From: Hypoxylon rubiginosum
Lineage: Eukaryota > Ascomycota > Sordariomycetes > Xylariales > Hypoxylaceae
Length of the DNA: 64,000 nt
Reading direction: 5' to 3'
NCBI GenBank assembly: GCA_902806565.1
Contig: CADCXA010000016.1
Coordinates: 1,240,001-1,304,000, forward strand
The notes beneath the pieces were generated by a model. That model saw nothing but the letters and a program-made list of their open reading frames with translations, did no database searches and had not been told where the DNA came from. Numbering within the stretch: the stretch's first letter is position 1; each line of letters starts with the position of its first letter. This document shows, in pieces, positions 53,450 to 63,979 of this stretch. A program made the translations under genes and the position numbers.

Positions 53450-55354
53450 ATGGACCGTAAAAGAAGTCGGAAAACGCGGTTCAAGATACCTGTGCCTTCG
53501 AAACCTCGACCTTACAGGCCAGGCGATGGTCCTCCACTAGCGCCTCTCACGCTCGCTCCCGAAAACGACTTGAACGCGTTTATAGCTGACAAGCGCGTTC
53601 TACCCGGCACAACTACTAATGGCGAGCCAAAGCTACGGATGTACTATGTGGTGGGATGGCCGGACCTGCCCGCGGCGCGCGTAGCTATCCTCGCAACCGA
53701 AGTGTACGATTACGTGTCGCAGAGGACAGTGGAGGACTTCGAATACAAAGCCTCGCTCGAGAGGGACGAGGAAGAGCAGCGGAGGGAAGCTGAGAAGAGG
53801 CGCAGGGCGAAAGTAGCAGCCGCGAAGAAAGCAAAATCTGCCAATGCGACGAATACCCCGACGACACCAGGCACTCCAACAACATCCGGCCAGAAGAGAC
53901 GTGGCCGGCCGAGAAAAGCAATGCTTCAGACACGTCAGCTCGCGCTGCAGGATATTCTCGGCGGTCCTGCGGATATCGAAGTCCCGTTGCCCTCTCCTGG
54001 CACATCCGGGCCGTCACTATCCACGCCGCAAAAGAAGCGTACTGGAGAACTTGCGACCGACATGGAGGAAGACGAGGCCGATGCAGACAATGCTATATTT
54101 AAACAGCTATGCGCTGATGTTAGTGACGTCGACGACATGGATGTGGATGATAACGAAGAAGGCGACAAGTTACCGTCTGATGGCATCCCTGATACCATGT
54201 CCTCGTCTGCTGAAATCGGGGCCTATGCGCAAAAGCTCTGGCTGAATAAAGACTCGACGCTGTTCAAGCGAGCTAACGGCAAGCTTGCGTTGAAGTCATC
54301 TACCAGCTACGTCCCGGTACCTGAAGTACTCCGGTCGAACAAGCAGTTCCCGTTCCCACCCAAACCATCGCCCACCAAGGCCATTGGCAATCGACAATCC
54401 ACAACACCAATTCCAGTCCCTCCACCGTTTCAATCAGGCATCCAGGTACCTCTATCCGGTCCGTTCGGCGGAAAACACTCCAACATCTTTATACCTCCCC
54501 CTCCGCTCGGGTCAAGCCAGGAGATTCCACGCCCGAAGTCGTTCGACGGCAAGTACTCCACAACACCCATCCCAGTCCCATCGTGGCCACATTCTACGAA
54601 CGGAACACACGAGCCGTCCGCATCAGCTCCGCCTGCATATAGAACAACGCCGCGCCCACACCTCGGCTTCACCCCTGCGGCACGCAGCTCCGGCAAGTGG
54701 CCCTCAGCATCATCATCACAGTCACCGGGAAACGCAGCAGCGGCAGAAGGCGTGTGGACTCCGTTGAGCAAGCAGCAGAATCTCAAGGAGCGCGAAGGAT
54801 CATCGCGTCCAAAGAAGAAGCCGAAACATCAACACGCACCAAAGGAAGCGGAAGATGGACAGCAGGTATGGGTCGTGGACCGCCTGGAAGGCGATAGGGT
54901 AGTCGAAACGGAGAACGGCGGGCGCGAGCGCTATTTCAAGGTACGATGGGAGGGCGAGTGGCCGCCGGACCAGAACCCCACGTGGGAGCCCGAGGAGAAC
55001 ATCGCGCCCCATCTAGTCAAGCGATACTTGAAAAGGAAAAAGAAGCTCGCCCGCGATCACGAGTCGTCCCCGGCCAAAATTGGCGGGACCCCTACCAAAC
55101 CCCCGTCCAAAGCCCTATTAAAGAGGAAGTACTCGAGCGTGATGGAGGCGTTCGAGGGCGATGACGAATTGATACATAACCTAGGCGAAGATGCCATGAA
55201 CGAGGAGGAAAGCGACGGCCAAGAGGAGATACTCGTAGTCGCGACTACGAGTAAGAAAATTCCGAAGCACCGGCCGGAGGAGCTCGAAGCCAAATTCTTG
55301 AGAGACCTTGCCGCGGCTATTCACAGCACCCACGACAAGGGAGGTCAATCATGA
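53450..55354 (+). CDS. Chromodomain protein
   Basis: Single exon, 634 residues. The N-terminus is basic (MDRKRSRKTRFKIPVPSKP) with a conserved-looking block, KLRMYYVVGWPDLPAARVAI, then a Lys/Arg/Glu coiled-coil-like stretch and an AT-hook-like RRGRPRKAM. The long middle is Pro/Ser-rich, with near-repeats of FGGKHSNIFIP and FDGKYSTTPIP. The chromodomain occupies about residues 473-525: VWVVDRLEGDR, YFKVRWEGEW and NPTWEPEENI, matching the PROSITE-type chromo pattern [FY]-x-V-x-W-x-G. Chromodomains bind methylated lysine in histone tails. The domain sits near the C-terminus and no chromoshadow domain is visible, so this is not a plain HP1. An acidic segment ends the protein. Likely a nuclear chromatin factor. 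Confidence 0.85.
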   Translation: MDRKRSRKTRFKIPVPSKPRPYRPGDGPPLAPLTLAPENDLNAFIADKRVLPGTTTNGEPKLRMYYVVGWPDLPAARVAILATEVYDYVSQRTVEDFEYKASLERDEEEQRREAEKRRRAKVAAAKKAKSANATNTPTTPGTPTTSGQKRRGRPRKAMLQTRQLALQDILGGPADIEVPLPSPGTSGPSLSTPQKKRTGELATDMEEDEADADNAIFKQLCADVSDVDDMDVDDNEEGDKLPSDGIPDTMSSSAEIGAYAQKLWLNKDSTLFKRANGKLALKSSTSYVPVPEVLRSNKQFPFPPKPSPTKAIGNRQSTTPIPVPPPFQSGIQVPLSGPFGGKHSNIFIPPPPLGSSQEIPRPKSFDGKYSTTPIPVPSWPHSTNGTHEPSASAPPAYRTTPRPHLGFTPAARSSGKWPSASSSQSPGNAAAAEGVWTPLSKQQNLKEREGSSRPKKKPKHQHAPKEAEDGQQVWVVDRLEGDRVVETENGGRERYFKVRWEGEWPPDQNPTWEPEENIAPHLVKRYLKRKKKLARDHESSPAKIGGTPTKPPSKALLKRKYSSVMEAFEGDDELIHNLGEDAMNEEESDGQEEILVVATTSKKIPKHRPEELEAKFLRDLAAAIHSTHDKGGQS

Positions 55355-56396
55355 TCCGGAGTACCGGAAAGATATATGATGAGGCAGTGGGGTGGTGTAT
55401 AGGGGGAATTCGAATATGCGGCCTCTTCAATGGCCCAATGAGATGGTATAAATACCACTATAATCCCTCAGCCACGCATTAGATCACATACTTGTTGTCT
55501 TCTTAGAAGTAGAAAAATTATGTAGTCATAGAGTTGCTTGCTAAAGCATTGCTCTGTCAGTGCCATTAGAACATCAATCAACCACTTTGCTAATTTTATC
55601 CGCTGCCATCTAGTAACGAAAACTCGCGAAGTCATACTAGGCCATCGATATGTGCGAGGAAGAAATGGAAGACAACGCAATTGTGTATTCATGGTACCTA
55701 TCTACCAATGTGCCCAGGCCTATCTATTAGTACCATTCCTATCCCGCAAGATACTTGTGGAGAATCGAACACGCATCTTCCCATCCATACTCCTTCCGGG
55801 TATACCTGTGTAGCCTAGAGATGTCGGTCTATTGTCTAGCGAAAGCCGAAGTCGAAAGGAAGGAAATAGATAGCGAGGTCGCAGGGAAAGCGATGATAGC
55901 CGTTGTTCGGTTCTTGGGTCTGATTTAATTGAGATAGGTTAGCCATGTTCAAGTAGTCCCGGCAAGACGAGAGGATACGGGGAAGGGTAATTTAAGCTTG
56001 AGCTGTGGTACTTACCTCCTAGAGATCATTCTGACACTCAAGTCACCCCGAAGCTGGTCGAAAAAGATAGGTAGGTACCTAAGGCACGGGCCGCAATGAA
56101 AGTCCCGGCGGCCGTGGTCCGATATTAGGTTGAATTGGCGAAAGCTCATCGGGGATTCCGGCCGCGAAATTATGCTGTGTCGAGGAAGACAATAGGACGT
56201 AAGATCGAGACCAGAGGAAACCATCACTCCGTACTGCATCAGGGGTGTGTTTTTGAGATATCGTAGAGCGGCGATTCGGCATTATTAGAGTGCAAGAAAG
56301 CAGCGAGAAAGGAAATTAGTCGTACAGTTTAAGGAAAATCGAAATCGAAAGAGCAGCATCGAGGGGGAAATAAGATATGTGTGTAGGAGCGATTGA
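55355..56396. other. Convergent intergenic region after the chromodomain gene
   Basis: 1 kb bounded by two gene ends. It carries GGTACCTAT and TAGGTAGGTACCTAAG words (55694, 56070). No supported gene. Confidence 0.5.
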
Positions 56397-56813
56397 TCAC
56401 TCCTGACCATCTCCCTTTCCCTTCTCGTCCGTTTGCTTATCAGCAGCATCGGGATCGTATTCCATGTCGCCCCGCTTCCAGGCGGCCATCATGTCGCGGA
56501 CGGGGAAGAAGGCGCTGTAACGGGCGCGTATCTCTTCCTTGGAGTAGGCACGGGACGGCTGCTTGCGGAAAATGGCCATGACTTCGGCTCTGCTGACGAG
56601 GTCGGAGTGGTCGCGGTTGAGAAGCTCTGCGTACGCGGGATCGTTCTGGGGCAGCATGTACTTGGGCATGAGGCTGAGGCCATCCTCTTCTTCGTTGACG
56701 TCGGGATCGGTACGAGACTGCTCGGGCTCGGGTACAGGGGATTCTATATGCGTTTTGGATGGTTGAGTTGAAGATGCCACTTCGGAGCTTCGGTCGCCTC
56801 CAACGGTAGACAT
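56397..56813 (-). CDS. Small acidic protein, fungal hypothetical
   Basis: 138 residues from the ATG at 56813. The open frame reaches 56948 only through a TTG, so I use the internal ATG (MSTVGGDRSSE). The first half is Ser/Pro/Glu-rich and probably disordered. The second half is more ordered and conserved-looking: LMPKYMLPQNDPAYAELLNRD, then YSKEEIRARYSAFFPVRDMMAAWKRGDMEYDP. I do not recognise a named domain. It starts 148 bp after the stop of the RRM-like gene on the same strand, so its promoter must be short or lie within that gene's 3' end. An unseen upstream exon cannot be ruled out. Confidence 0.6.
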   Translation of the reverse strand: MSTVGGDRSSEVASSTQPSKTHIESPVPEPEQSRTDPDVNEEEDGLSLMPKYMLPQNDPAYAELLNRDHSDLVSRAEVMAIFRKQPSRAYSKEEIRARYSAFFPVRDMMAAWKRGDMEYDPDAADKQTDEKGKGDGQE

Positions 56814-56960
56814 ATTGCTAGTGGTGTCGATTGGCTGCTGTTTCTCGTCTAGATTACCACCTGCTACTGTGTATGTACTTGCCTCAAGGAAACACTCTTC
56901 TTGGCGACTCTGAAAAGTGTCAAATGGCGAAATGGTGGTTGAAGGCAAGATAGCTAACTG

Positions 56961-58595
56961 CTACAAGCTGTAACTGCGACCACGGCTGGGAAAGGAATGC
57001 TGTTTCAGTTCGGAACAGCTGTGGGATTTCTTTAGCACGGCATTTGCGTCAAGGATGTTTGATCCGAGCTCAGTCGCTGCTGCAGGTTGTTGTGTTACAG
57101 GTGATTGTTCTGCAGGCGCATCTGTATGCGATGAGCCGGGAATGGAATCTTGTATAGTCCACTCCTCAAGAAGGCTAGGGTACGGCCCTCTAGCCAAGTG
57201 GTGAGACCAGAACAGCCCATGCACCTGGATATCACAAGGGTCCTGCGCAAAGACGACAGATGACGGCTCAATTTTGAGCAGCTCGGCCATCGATCGCTGC
57301 CGACGGATTCTGCCAAAGAACTTGACAGCCTCAGTGACACTTCGAAATAGAACAAAGAGGAAGTCGCGGTGGTCGACCCAGACGTCTTCCAAGATGTCTT
57401 CCGGGTGAGTGTATAGTTGGCTGAAGCTCTTGAGGAACTCATGGGGGCGGTCCACGTTACGAATGGCTAGGTGTCGAGTGCATCCATGTTGAAGTTGCTC
57501 TTCCAGTTTAAGGGAAATAGGATAGCTGTGAGAGTCGACCAACGAAACCCGACCCTCATGACCAAATAAGGCCACCGCCTTATCCTTCATATGCTCCATG
57601 TAAGACCTCGCGCCTTTGCAGTCGACGAATTGGATGAACGCCATGAACTCCGACGCGATGATAGTCGTGTTGACCTTGAGAATCTTACCACCTCCAACCT
57701 TTGACATGACCATGCTCAGCGTAGTCTTAGGGTCCAGTCCGCTGATGAGGACTGTTCGTGATTCGGGGCCGGATGTCTGGTCGGTGCCTGGTTCTAGAGC
57801 ATAGCGAATCCCGTACATGAACATGTGCGGCAAGTAATCATTGTTGCGTAGTCTGGCCTCAGCGCCATATGCGGCTATCGCATCCTCGCGTTCTTGGTCG
57901 TCAGCAAAGATGTGGCTGATGTAGTCTTTGTTGGGGGGAATATAGAGTGCCCAATGACCACGGTTTCCGGTGGTGAGCTTGCTGATGTACCACGAGGGTG
58001 GCGTGGAGAACTCGTCAGATTCCGCACGTCGAGGGTCTTCTTTAGCAGCTCTCTTTACCTCCGGTCGGTCAGAGGAGTCCAGCCCGTCGCTGGCCTTACG
58101 CTTGCCTACTCCGTTATCGGACTCCGGTAGCTCCGAGAGGTCATCTCCAGGTCGTCGAGGGCTAGTCGGGTCATAGTCTCCTACTTTGTGTCGATGATCG
58201 TCATTCGGCTCCTCAACAGGAGGGTTCTTCCACGGGTTGGACAAAAGAACGGCGGGGATGCTCTTCTGATGACTGCGCACAGTACGATTCAACGGCTTAT
58301 GAAGCTGGCGAGGGTCAACCGAGTCGTAAGCTCCGACGTCGTGTGGCTTATGAGAATCCAGCTCTTCATCAACAGGAGGGTTCTTCTGCAGGAACGACAG
58401 AGGAACTGCAATGATTTTCTTCGCATGCCGATGGGCAGCACAATTCGGCAACTCGCAGAGTCGACGAGGGTTGGCCGGGTCATAGCCTCCCACTTTGTGT
58501 GGGCGACGAGCATCCAGCTCAGCAGCTGACGGGCGACCATGGATTACACAGACGTCCCGCGTGCATCGCGAGAGGATACAGTCGTAGGTGACCAT
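56961..58595 (-). CDS. RRM-like protein with N-terminal repeats
   Basis: Single exon, 544 residues. The first ~170 residues hold three imperfect copies of a ~50-residue unit: KVGGYDPANPRR through QKNPPVDEE, DVGAYDSVDPRQ through WKNPPVEEP, and KVGDYDPTSPRR, which begins a third. A Lys/Arg-rich linker with KRKASDGLDSSDRPEVKRAA could be a bipartite nuclear signal. Then SWYISKLTTGNRGHWALYIPP and YLPHMFMYGIRYALEP precede an RRM-like block (RTVLISGLDPKTTLSMVMSKVGG, FMAFIQFVDCKGARSYMEHM) and a second possible one (RHLAIRNVDRPHEFLKSF, FVLFRSVTEAVKFFGRIRR). Canonical RNP aromatic residues are poorly kept, so RNA binding is inference. Nearby, the small acidic gene follows in tandem. Confidence 0.7.
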   Translation of the reverse strand: MVTYDCILSRCTRDVCVIHGRPSAAELDARRPHKVGGYDPANPRRLCELPNCAAHRHAKKIIAVPLSFLQKNPPVDEELDSHKPHDVGAYDSVDPRQLHKPLNRTVRSHQKSIPAVLLSNPWKNPPVEEPNDDHRHKVGDYDPTSPRRPGDDLSELPESDNGVGKRKASDGLDSSDRPEVKRAAKEDPRRAESDEFSTPPSWYISKLTTGNRGHWALYIPPNKDYISHIFADDQEREDAIAAYGAEARLRNNDYLPHMFMYGIRYALEPGTDQTSGPESRTVLISGLDPKTTLSMVMSKVGGGKILKVNTTIIASEFMAFIQFVDCKGARSYMEHMKDKAVALFGHEGRVSLVDSHSYPISLKLEEQLQHGCTRHLAIRNVDRPHEFLKSFSQLYTHPEDILEDVWVDHRDFLFVLFRSVTEAVKFFGRIRRQRSMAELLKIEPSSVVFAQDPCDIQVHGLFWSHHLARGPYPSLLEEWTIQDSIPGSSHTDAPAEQSPVTQQPAAATELGSNILDANAVLKKSHSCSELKQHSFPSRGRSYSL

Positions 58596-59252
58596 GGTTG
58601 GTGGAAGTGTAGTGGAGTGATATCAGGAAGGGATAGATGAGACTCAATAGTCTTGGACGGGATAGTAAGGATGAGATGACTTGAATGACTATTAACTTGG
58701 AGTGTAGGGATGAAACACGCCGACGTAAGTGACGTTTGGTATGTGAAGTGTTGTTGTGCAAGGTGTATGAAGTCAGTAGTAACTCAAGGAAGATGCTGGC
58801 TGGTCCTCGAGGAAAGGAGGGATGGAGGAATAATTTTTTTTTCGTATGTCAGTGACTGACTGACTGGGAGGCTTGGAGTGGGAGGTTAGGGTTGTTAGGT
58901 AAAAGCCAGCAAGTTTGAATATAATTGAGCTCAAATCCTCGACGGTTGGACAAATTGTGCGCCGGTTCTCGCCCTGCATACCCCTGTTAATTCCTATGCA
59001 ACTTCCTGCCTAGTTACGTTCTTTGTTAAATACCTGGCAATTGTTCACCTTGTATTCAGGTATGAGAATTTGTGCCCTAATCTATTATTCAAATAGTTGA
59101 GGTGTAGGGAGGTGTAGGGAGGAGGAAAGAATTTGCACCGTGTGAGGACGAAACGTTTGGAGCCGTTTGGAGCCGTTTGAAACTCAAATCCAAATATCAC
59201 ACTGTGTAATGGGAGGAGTTAGCATGGCCAGCAGGGCAACAATCAAGGCCCG

Positions 59253-59287
59253 TACCTAGGTACCCAATGCTAAGTGGTACCTAGGTA
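59253..59287. repeat. Pair of TACCTAGGTA palindromes 25 bp apart
   Basis: Copies at 59253-59262 and 59278-59287, the closest spacing in the window. Confidence 0.9.
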
Positions 59288-60143
59288 GTCTCCCAGTAAA
59301 ATTAGTGCATGGGTTGCTTTATATCGTAAGCTGTTTGTCACTCCCTTAGCAGCCTATGTTTTTTATCCTCAAATCCTCGTATATCATCATATATATAAGA
59401 GCAGCCATACCAAATTATCTTTGCCTTAACTCTACAGCTTCTCCTTCTATAACATATAATGTGTTTCATCCTAGAAAATCTTGAACGCCAAAAACATATA
59501 TATATTAGCCGTTCAATACAAGTCAGGAAGTAAATAATAATTACGAGAATACTTGTTGCCTGGGATTGGTAGGAAGAGATAGATGTGTATGTGCGGGCAC
59601 GGAATGGAACAATTATCAAATCTTTTACCAGCTACAGTCAAGTCAAGTTTAGAAAACAGAAATGGATAGCACTTGAGTTCGTGGCCATGGAATTCCCAGG
59701 CGGTTATGACAAAGACTATCTCAGCGGGTTCTGCAGCTGTAGCACTGCCGAGTCTACGAATTATATCACATATGGAACTGACAAATATCCCTAGATTATA
59801 CCCAGAAAGTAGTGAATAATCCATTTAACATTAATCCGGGATGGAAGTCAGCCAGATCTTTAATCATGTCAAAGTTCATGAATGACTTCTAAGAATGCCA
59901 AAATACTTAATTAATGTGACTTGGGGGACCTACCTACCTCCGAAGTATCCAGGTACTTATAGACGTAAACCAGCAATTCCATCTCAGTACATAGTAATTT
60001 AAAATACTGTCAAGCCTATCGTAAAAACTGGTTCGAAATGTAGATTAGGTATCTATCTATATCCCTATGGTTCGTTGCGAGACGAGCTCTAGATCTACAT
60101 ACCGAGATTTCGTAGTCGTTCATACACGTGGGTCCTTTTACGG

Positions 60144-60153
60144 TACCTAGGTA
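60144..60153. repeat. TACCTAGGTA palindrome
   Basis: Exact copy within GGTACCTAGGTAGTATC. Confidence 0.9.
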
Positions 60154-60943
60154 GTATCTAAGGTTGAGCCCCTGGCATAAATGACCCGTCAGGTGCAGCA
60201 TAAGATGCTTACATCGACCACTGCCTACCTGCCTTCCTGCTACTACGATGGCGTAGGTTATAAAGAGTTGCCTCTACATACGTACGGCTTGATGTGAATT
60301 CTTAGCAAAATGATATAGTAAGTTCTTTCAAGTATTAGAATAATATCTCCGTGGTTGGCATTCTCCGCACCTTGGTAAAATATCTTGGGTAAAAGAAGAT
60401 ACTATGTAAAATGAGTCCTATGCTCTAATCTATTAGTCTCTTCCCATATTACTCCGAAAACTCAGTTGTCTATTCCGAAGCCCATATATTATCATCCTTA
60501 GAACTAGAACAATAGCTACAGCTATATCGGCAAAGTGTTATTATTAGCTGCTTACTATAGCGTCATCAATTGAAGTATGCCCAAACCCTGCAAGGTCACG
60601 GCGGCTCGATTCCAATTGGTACGTTTCCCCATATAGTCGCTGACCCCCCTATCAGTCTAACGCACAAGGCGTGTCTGCAACTTCTACCATCAGCCTTTGG
60701 CTCCTCCCGTGTATAAGTATGAGACCGAGTGCTATAAAGTTTTACCGAGTAAGCGACTCCGTCCGGACGGATCGCATTCCGATGTTTCCGAATTCAGCCA
60801 AAGCCCGTCCGGCATGCACCGATTTAGTTCTCGTCCGGCATGCACTAATTAGTCCTCATACGGGGACGAAGCTGCGGTGCTAGACTAGGTAGGAAGGTAG
60901 ACGTCTTGTAACGGAGCCCGGAAATAATGTCACTCGGTGGCCC

Positions 60944-60960
60944 GTAGTAGCAGTAGTAAC

Positions 60961-60995
<35 letters not shown>
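60944..60995. repeat. (GTA)n microsatellite
   Basis: About 17 triplets of GTA/AGT with two interruptions (CAG and AAC) near the left end. Confidence 0.9.
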
Positions 60996-61468
60996 GGTAT
61001 GCACCTCGTATGATATCTAATGACCCCCTTACTTCCATATGCATGTCTACCTACATACAAAACTGCTTGAATAGCTCATCGTATCGTAATCCCGTCAAAA
61101 TTAGTAGTACGTTATTCCGTCTGCGTACGAATGATAGGCTCGGACAATCCAATTGCACGGTAACATAAAAAGGAGCCAATATTCGATGTGGTACAAACAA
61201 TTGAACCAATAATTGGTCCGGGAATAAGCTATTCTATCCCCTGTGTCGATCGTGTCGATATTGGCTTCTGACCCCCACGGTTGAGGGTCCTCACGTGAGA
61301 AAAGGTCGTTTAGGAATCTAGCCCTAGTTGAATGCGTCTTAAGTCTTACGATGCGGAAGTGATGGTCGGAGGGGGAGGTCAGGGCGTTCTAACAGGGAGT
61401 TGTCGTAGCTCAGAAATTAACGCCGACTTCGCTATTGTTAAGCGGAATGGTATGAGTGAGAGATATGG

Positions 61469-61478
61469 TACCTAGGTA
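61469..61478. repeat. TACCTAGGTA palindrome
   Basis: Exact copy within GGTACCTAGGTAGGTATG. Confidence 0.9.
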
Positions 61479-61964
61479 GGTATGAGAAACCCGGGTGTTG
61501 GAATGAGGGATTGGCTGGCTCGATTGTACTATGGTAGAAATCGACGAATAGATCGCCAAGGAATGCGTAGCACGCGCCCACACACCCCCCTAGACGGATA
61601 CCCTGAGCCAGGCCGCCGGGATTTCCTTCGCAGCCCTGTGGTCAGATGTGTTCGTGGGATGTCGGCGGGATGAAAACACTCAGCAAATGTCGTTGAAATC
61701 TTTAGGCCGGACTGTTCGGTCTACCAAATTGAGACCCCGGAAACGGGAGACCGGGGCAATGGATGACCGAACACGACGTCAAGATTTTGTCTCAGAATCC
61801 AAACTTATTATCTAGACGACTATTGGCTGTGGTGACATAATGGGCACTTTACTAACATGCGGAATCGCTTAGGTCGACTCCGGAGCCGATACACGTTTCC
61901 GGAGCCATTGGAGGCCTACGAGTGAACAAGTTGTTCGCGGTAGATTGCCTCGGCTTGCGTGGTC

Positions 61965-61974
61965 TACCTAGGTA
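61965..61974. repeat. TACCTAGGTA palindrome
   Basis: Exact copy within CTACCTAGGTATGCATG. Confidence 0.9.
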
Positions 61975-62463
61975 TGCATGTCTACATGTCTATGTGTGAT
62001 GTAGTTCGGTCGTGCACCTTGCATGAGGGTTGGTGAGATTGCAGCGTCGTGTTTGCCGTTGATGCGTCGATGTAGGTAGCATGAGGCATGAGGCATGAGG
62101 CATAAGAGGGCACGAGGTATGACCCCCGAATCCCCGCCTTCCCTTTTGCTCGTCTGACTGACTGGATTACGCGGCGAAGTGCTCTACCAGGACGGCTGGA
62201 CGGTGGACGATGCCTGACATCAGGCCTTCTAAGGCGTCCGGGACTTGGCTTGGCAGAAAAGGGGCCAGAGTTCGGGCAGTCGGGTCAGGTCGGGGCTAAC
62301 CCCAAAGTCCAAAGTCGAAGCCGGAATAAAAATGGAGCCGGGGCGGCGCTAGGGCGTTTGCATGGATAAGATGGTTTGTTTTAGAAATTCGTGGGGGTTG
62401 TATTTCTTTCTTTTTCGTCACTGGGCACTGCACAAGCACAGGGCTAGGGAGGGCTCCAGGGGC

Positions 62464-62496
62464 TCTAGCAGTTCTAGCAGTTCTAGCAGTTCTAGC
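62464..62496. repeat. 9-bp tandem repeat (TCTAGCAGT)n
   Basis: Three and two-thirds identical copies in a row. Confidence 0.9.
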
Positions 62497-63297
62497 TGGT
62501 ATCGTACAGGGCTACTACGGACAGTACGGGGGCTGTTACGGGGCTGTTACGGGGCTGCTACAGGGCCCTGCCTAGCGAGCCCCGGAATACGCTGAGATCC
62601 ACTAGACTTCCCCCACGCCACGCTTAGAGGGGCTGGAGGGTGGAGGGGTCCGCTAAAGCACACCCCCCTCACTTCCAATTTCTCCCCTTCCATTTTCGAT
62701 TTTCAAGGAACAAAAGGAAAAGGCCAAAGGCTTCACCGCATATTCCAATGGTACAGTACATGGATCATTTCGCCCCATATGTTCGTCCAACAAGATGCAA
62801 GACTGCAAGATAACCTGGTACTCCTATTACCAGCTCCACAATGGCCCTGACTACCTACCTGGGTACATGTATCTGAACCCTGAGATACTTGGGCGCGCGC
62901 CGAGGACCAGACGACCTAGAATCACCGGGCTCGCCAGGCCTTGCCAGGCCTTGCATCTTTGTCCCGTTTTCCCATACCTGCCTGACCAGAGGAGCCAATT
63001 ACTCTTGGACAAGCCTATGCAAGACCCTACATAGTAATGCAGTGCGCAGCAGCGTAGGTCTGGCGTTTCTCGGTCCTCCGTGTCGCTGTCAGAGGTGCAT
63101 TTTAGCTAAGCCACAGACAACTCCTTGGTGGTACAATCAATCATACCCATACCTCATTATTCGTCTCTGGTTTCCTTGAACCTGGTTGGACTTGGTTCCC
63201 CTGCTCAGGGGAAGAAAAGTCCAACAAGCACATGACACTCACCCCCACGCTGGCACATATACGGCGATTTGCCTTGGCCCTTGATCAGTACTTCGTA

Positions 63298-63353
63298 CAT
63301 GCCTACATGCCTACATGCCTACATGCCTACATGCCTACATGCCTACATGCCTA
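63298..63353. repeat. 8-bp tandem repeat (CATGCCTA)x7
   Basis: Seven identical copies in a row. The unit is itself close to the ACATGTAGGTA/TACCTACATG words found elsewhere here. Confidence 0.92.
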
Positions 63354-63597
63354 CCTAACATAGTAGTAGGAACCAGTAGTCTCTCGATTATTGCCCAGTC
63401 GAGCCCGTCAGGTCTTGCCCTGCCAGTAATATTTCGAGTTGACCAAGTACATCCACAGGTACTAGGCGGCTCTTTCGGTCATCGTTTGATACTTCTGCAA
63501 GCCTATTGGGCTGTCCCCGTCCAAAGGAGGATCGGGTGGCTAGCCAGTTGAGTCTTGTGCTGACCTAGTCTTAGTCTTCACTTTGTGCCCTTCCACC

Positions 63598-63607
63598 TAC
63601 CTAGGTA
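63598..63607. repeat. TACCTAGGTA palindrome
   Basis: Exact copy within CCTACCTAGGTAGGAGGTAGG. Confidence 0.9.
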
Positions 63608-63640
63608 GGAGGTAGGTAGTCTCGTCGGCTCGGATGAAGC

Positions 63641-63979
63641 AAACACCTAGCATTACACATAAGGTTCCATCTATCTTCCAGAAAATGTCAAGGTATATAA
63701 GTCACCATTGCCCCCCTGACTCTCGAGGGTTTACGTATCCTTCTATCGTCCCTTCCCCTTACCAACACATACCTGCTTAAACTTCCTCGTCTTCCTTCAT
63801 CGACCTAGCTTTATTGTAAATTCTAGTGCCTCGCGTAAACTAGGTGATCTCTTATTTACTTACACGCCTCTCTGCCCACTACTTCATCCCAACCTTTGCA
63901 TTTGCTTTGGCAGTCTTTTCTTCCACTGTCGAATTTACAACACACGTCTCCCAAACTGTTATTAAGTCTAACATACCCG
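63641..63979 (+). promoter_or_regulatory. Probable promoter and leader of a gene starting at the window edge
   Basis: A TATATAAG box at 63694-63701 is followed by a long C/T-rich stretch (about 63710-63950), then ATG at 63980. The order TATA, pyrimidine-rich leader, ATG is typical of a fungal gene start. Confidence 0.45.

Larger units (their letters stand above)
58596..60940. other. Gene-poor region, right side, first part
   Basis: Left end holds the RRM-like gene's promoter. Two tandem short repeats occur near 59103-59123 (GGTGTAGGGA) and 59155-59180 (GGAGCCGTTT). TACCTAGGTA copies lie at 59253-59262, 59278-59287 and 60144-60153. No supported gene. Confidence 0.5.
60996..63640. other. Gene-poor region, right side, second part
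   Basis: No supported gene. TACCTAGGTA at 61469, 61965 and 63598; a 9-bp tandem repeat at 62464; an 8-bp tandem repeat at 63298; GAGGCATGAGGCAT repeats near 62080-62105. The low-complexity G-rich piece near 62440-62580 gives only artefactual frames. Confidence 0.5.

Noticed and set aside
60560..60640. tRNA T-arm-like GGCTCGATTCC
   Set aside because: No acceptor stem or A box at the right distance.
61391..61460. tRNA-like phrase GTAGCTCAGAAATTAACG
   Set aside because: Resembles an A box by eye, but no matching T-arm, anticodon arm or acceptor stem follows.
63298..63353. CRISPR-like array
   Set aside because: Simple 8-bp tandem repeat without spacers; the organism is a eukaryote.
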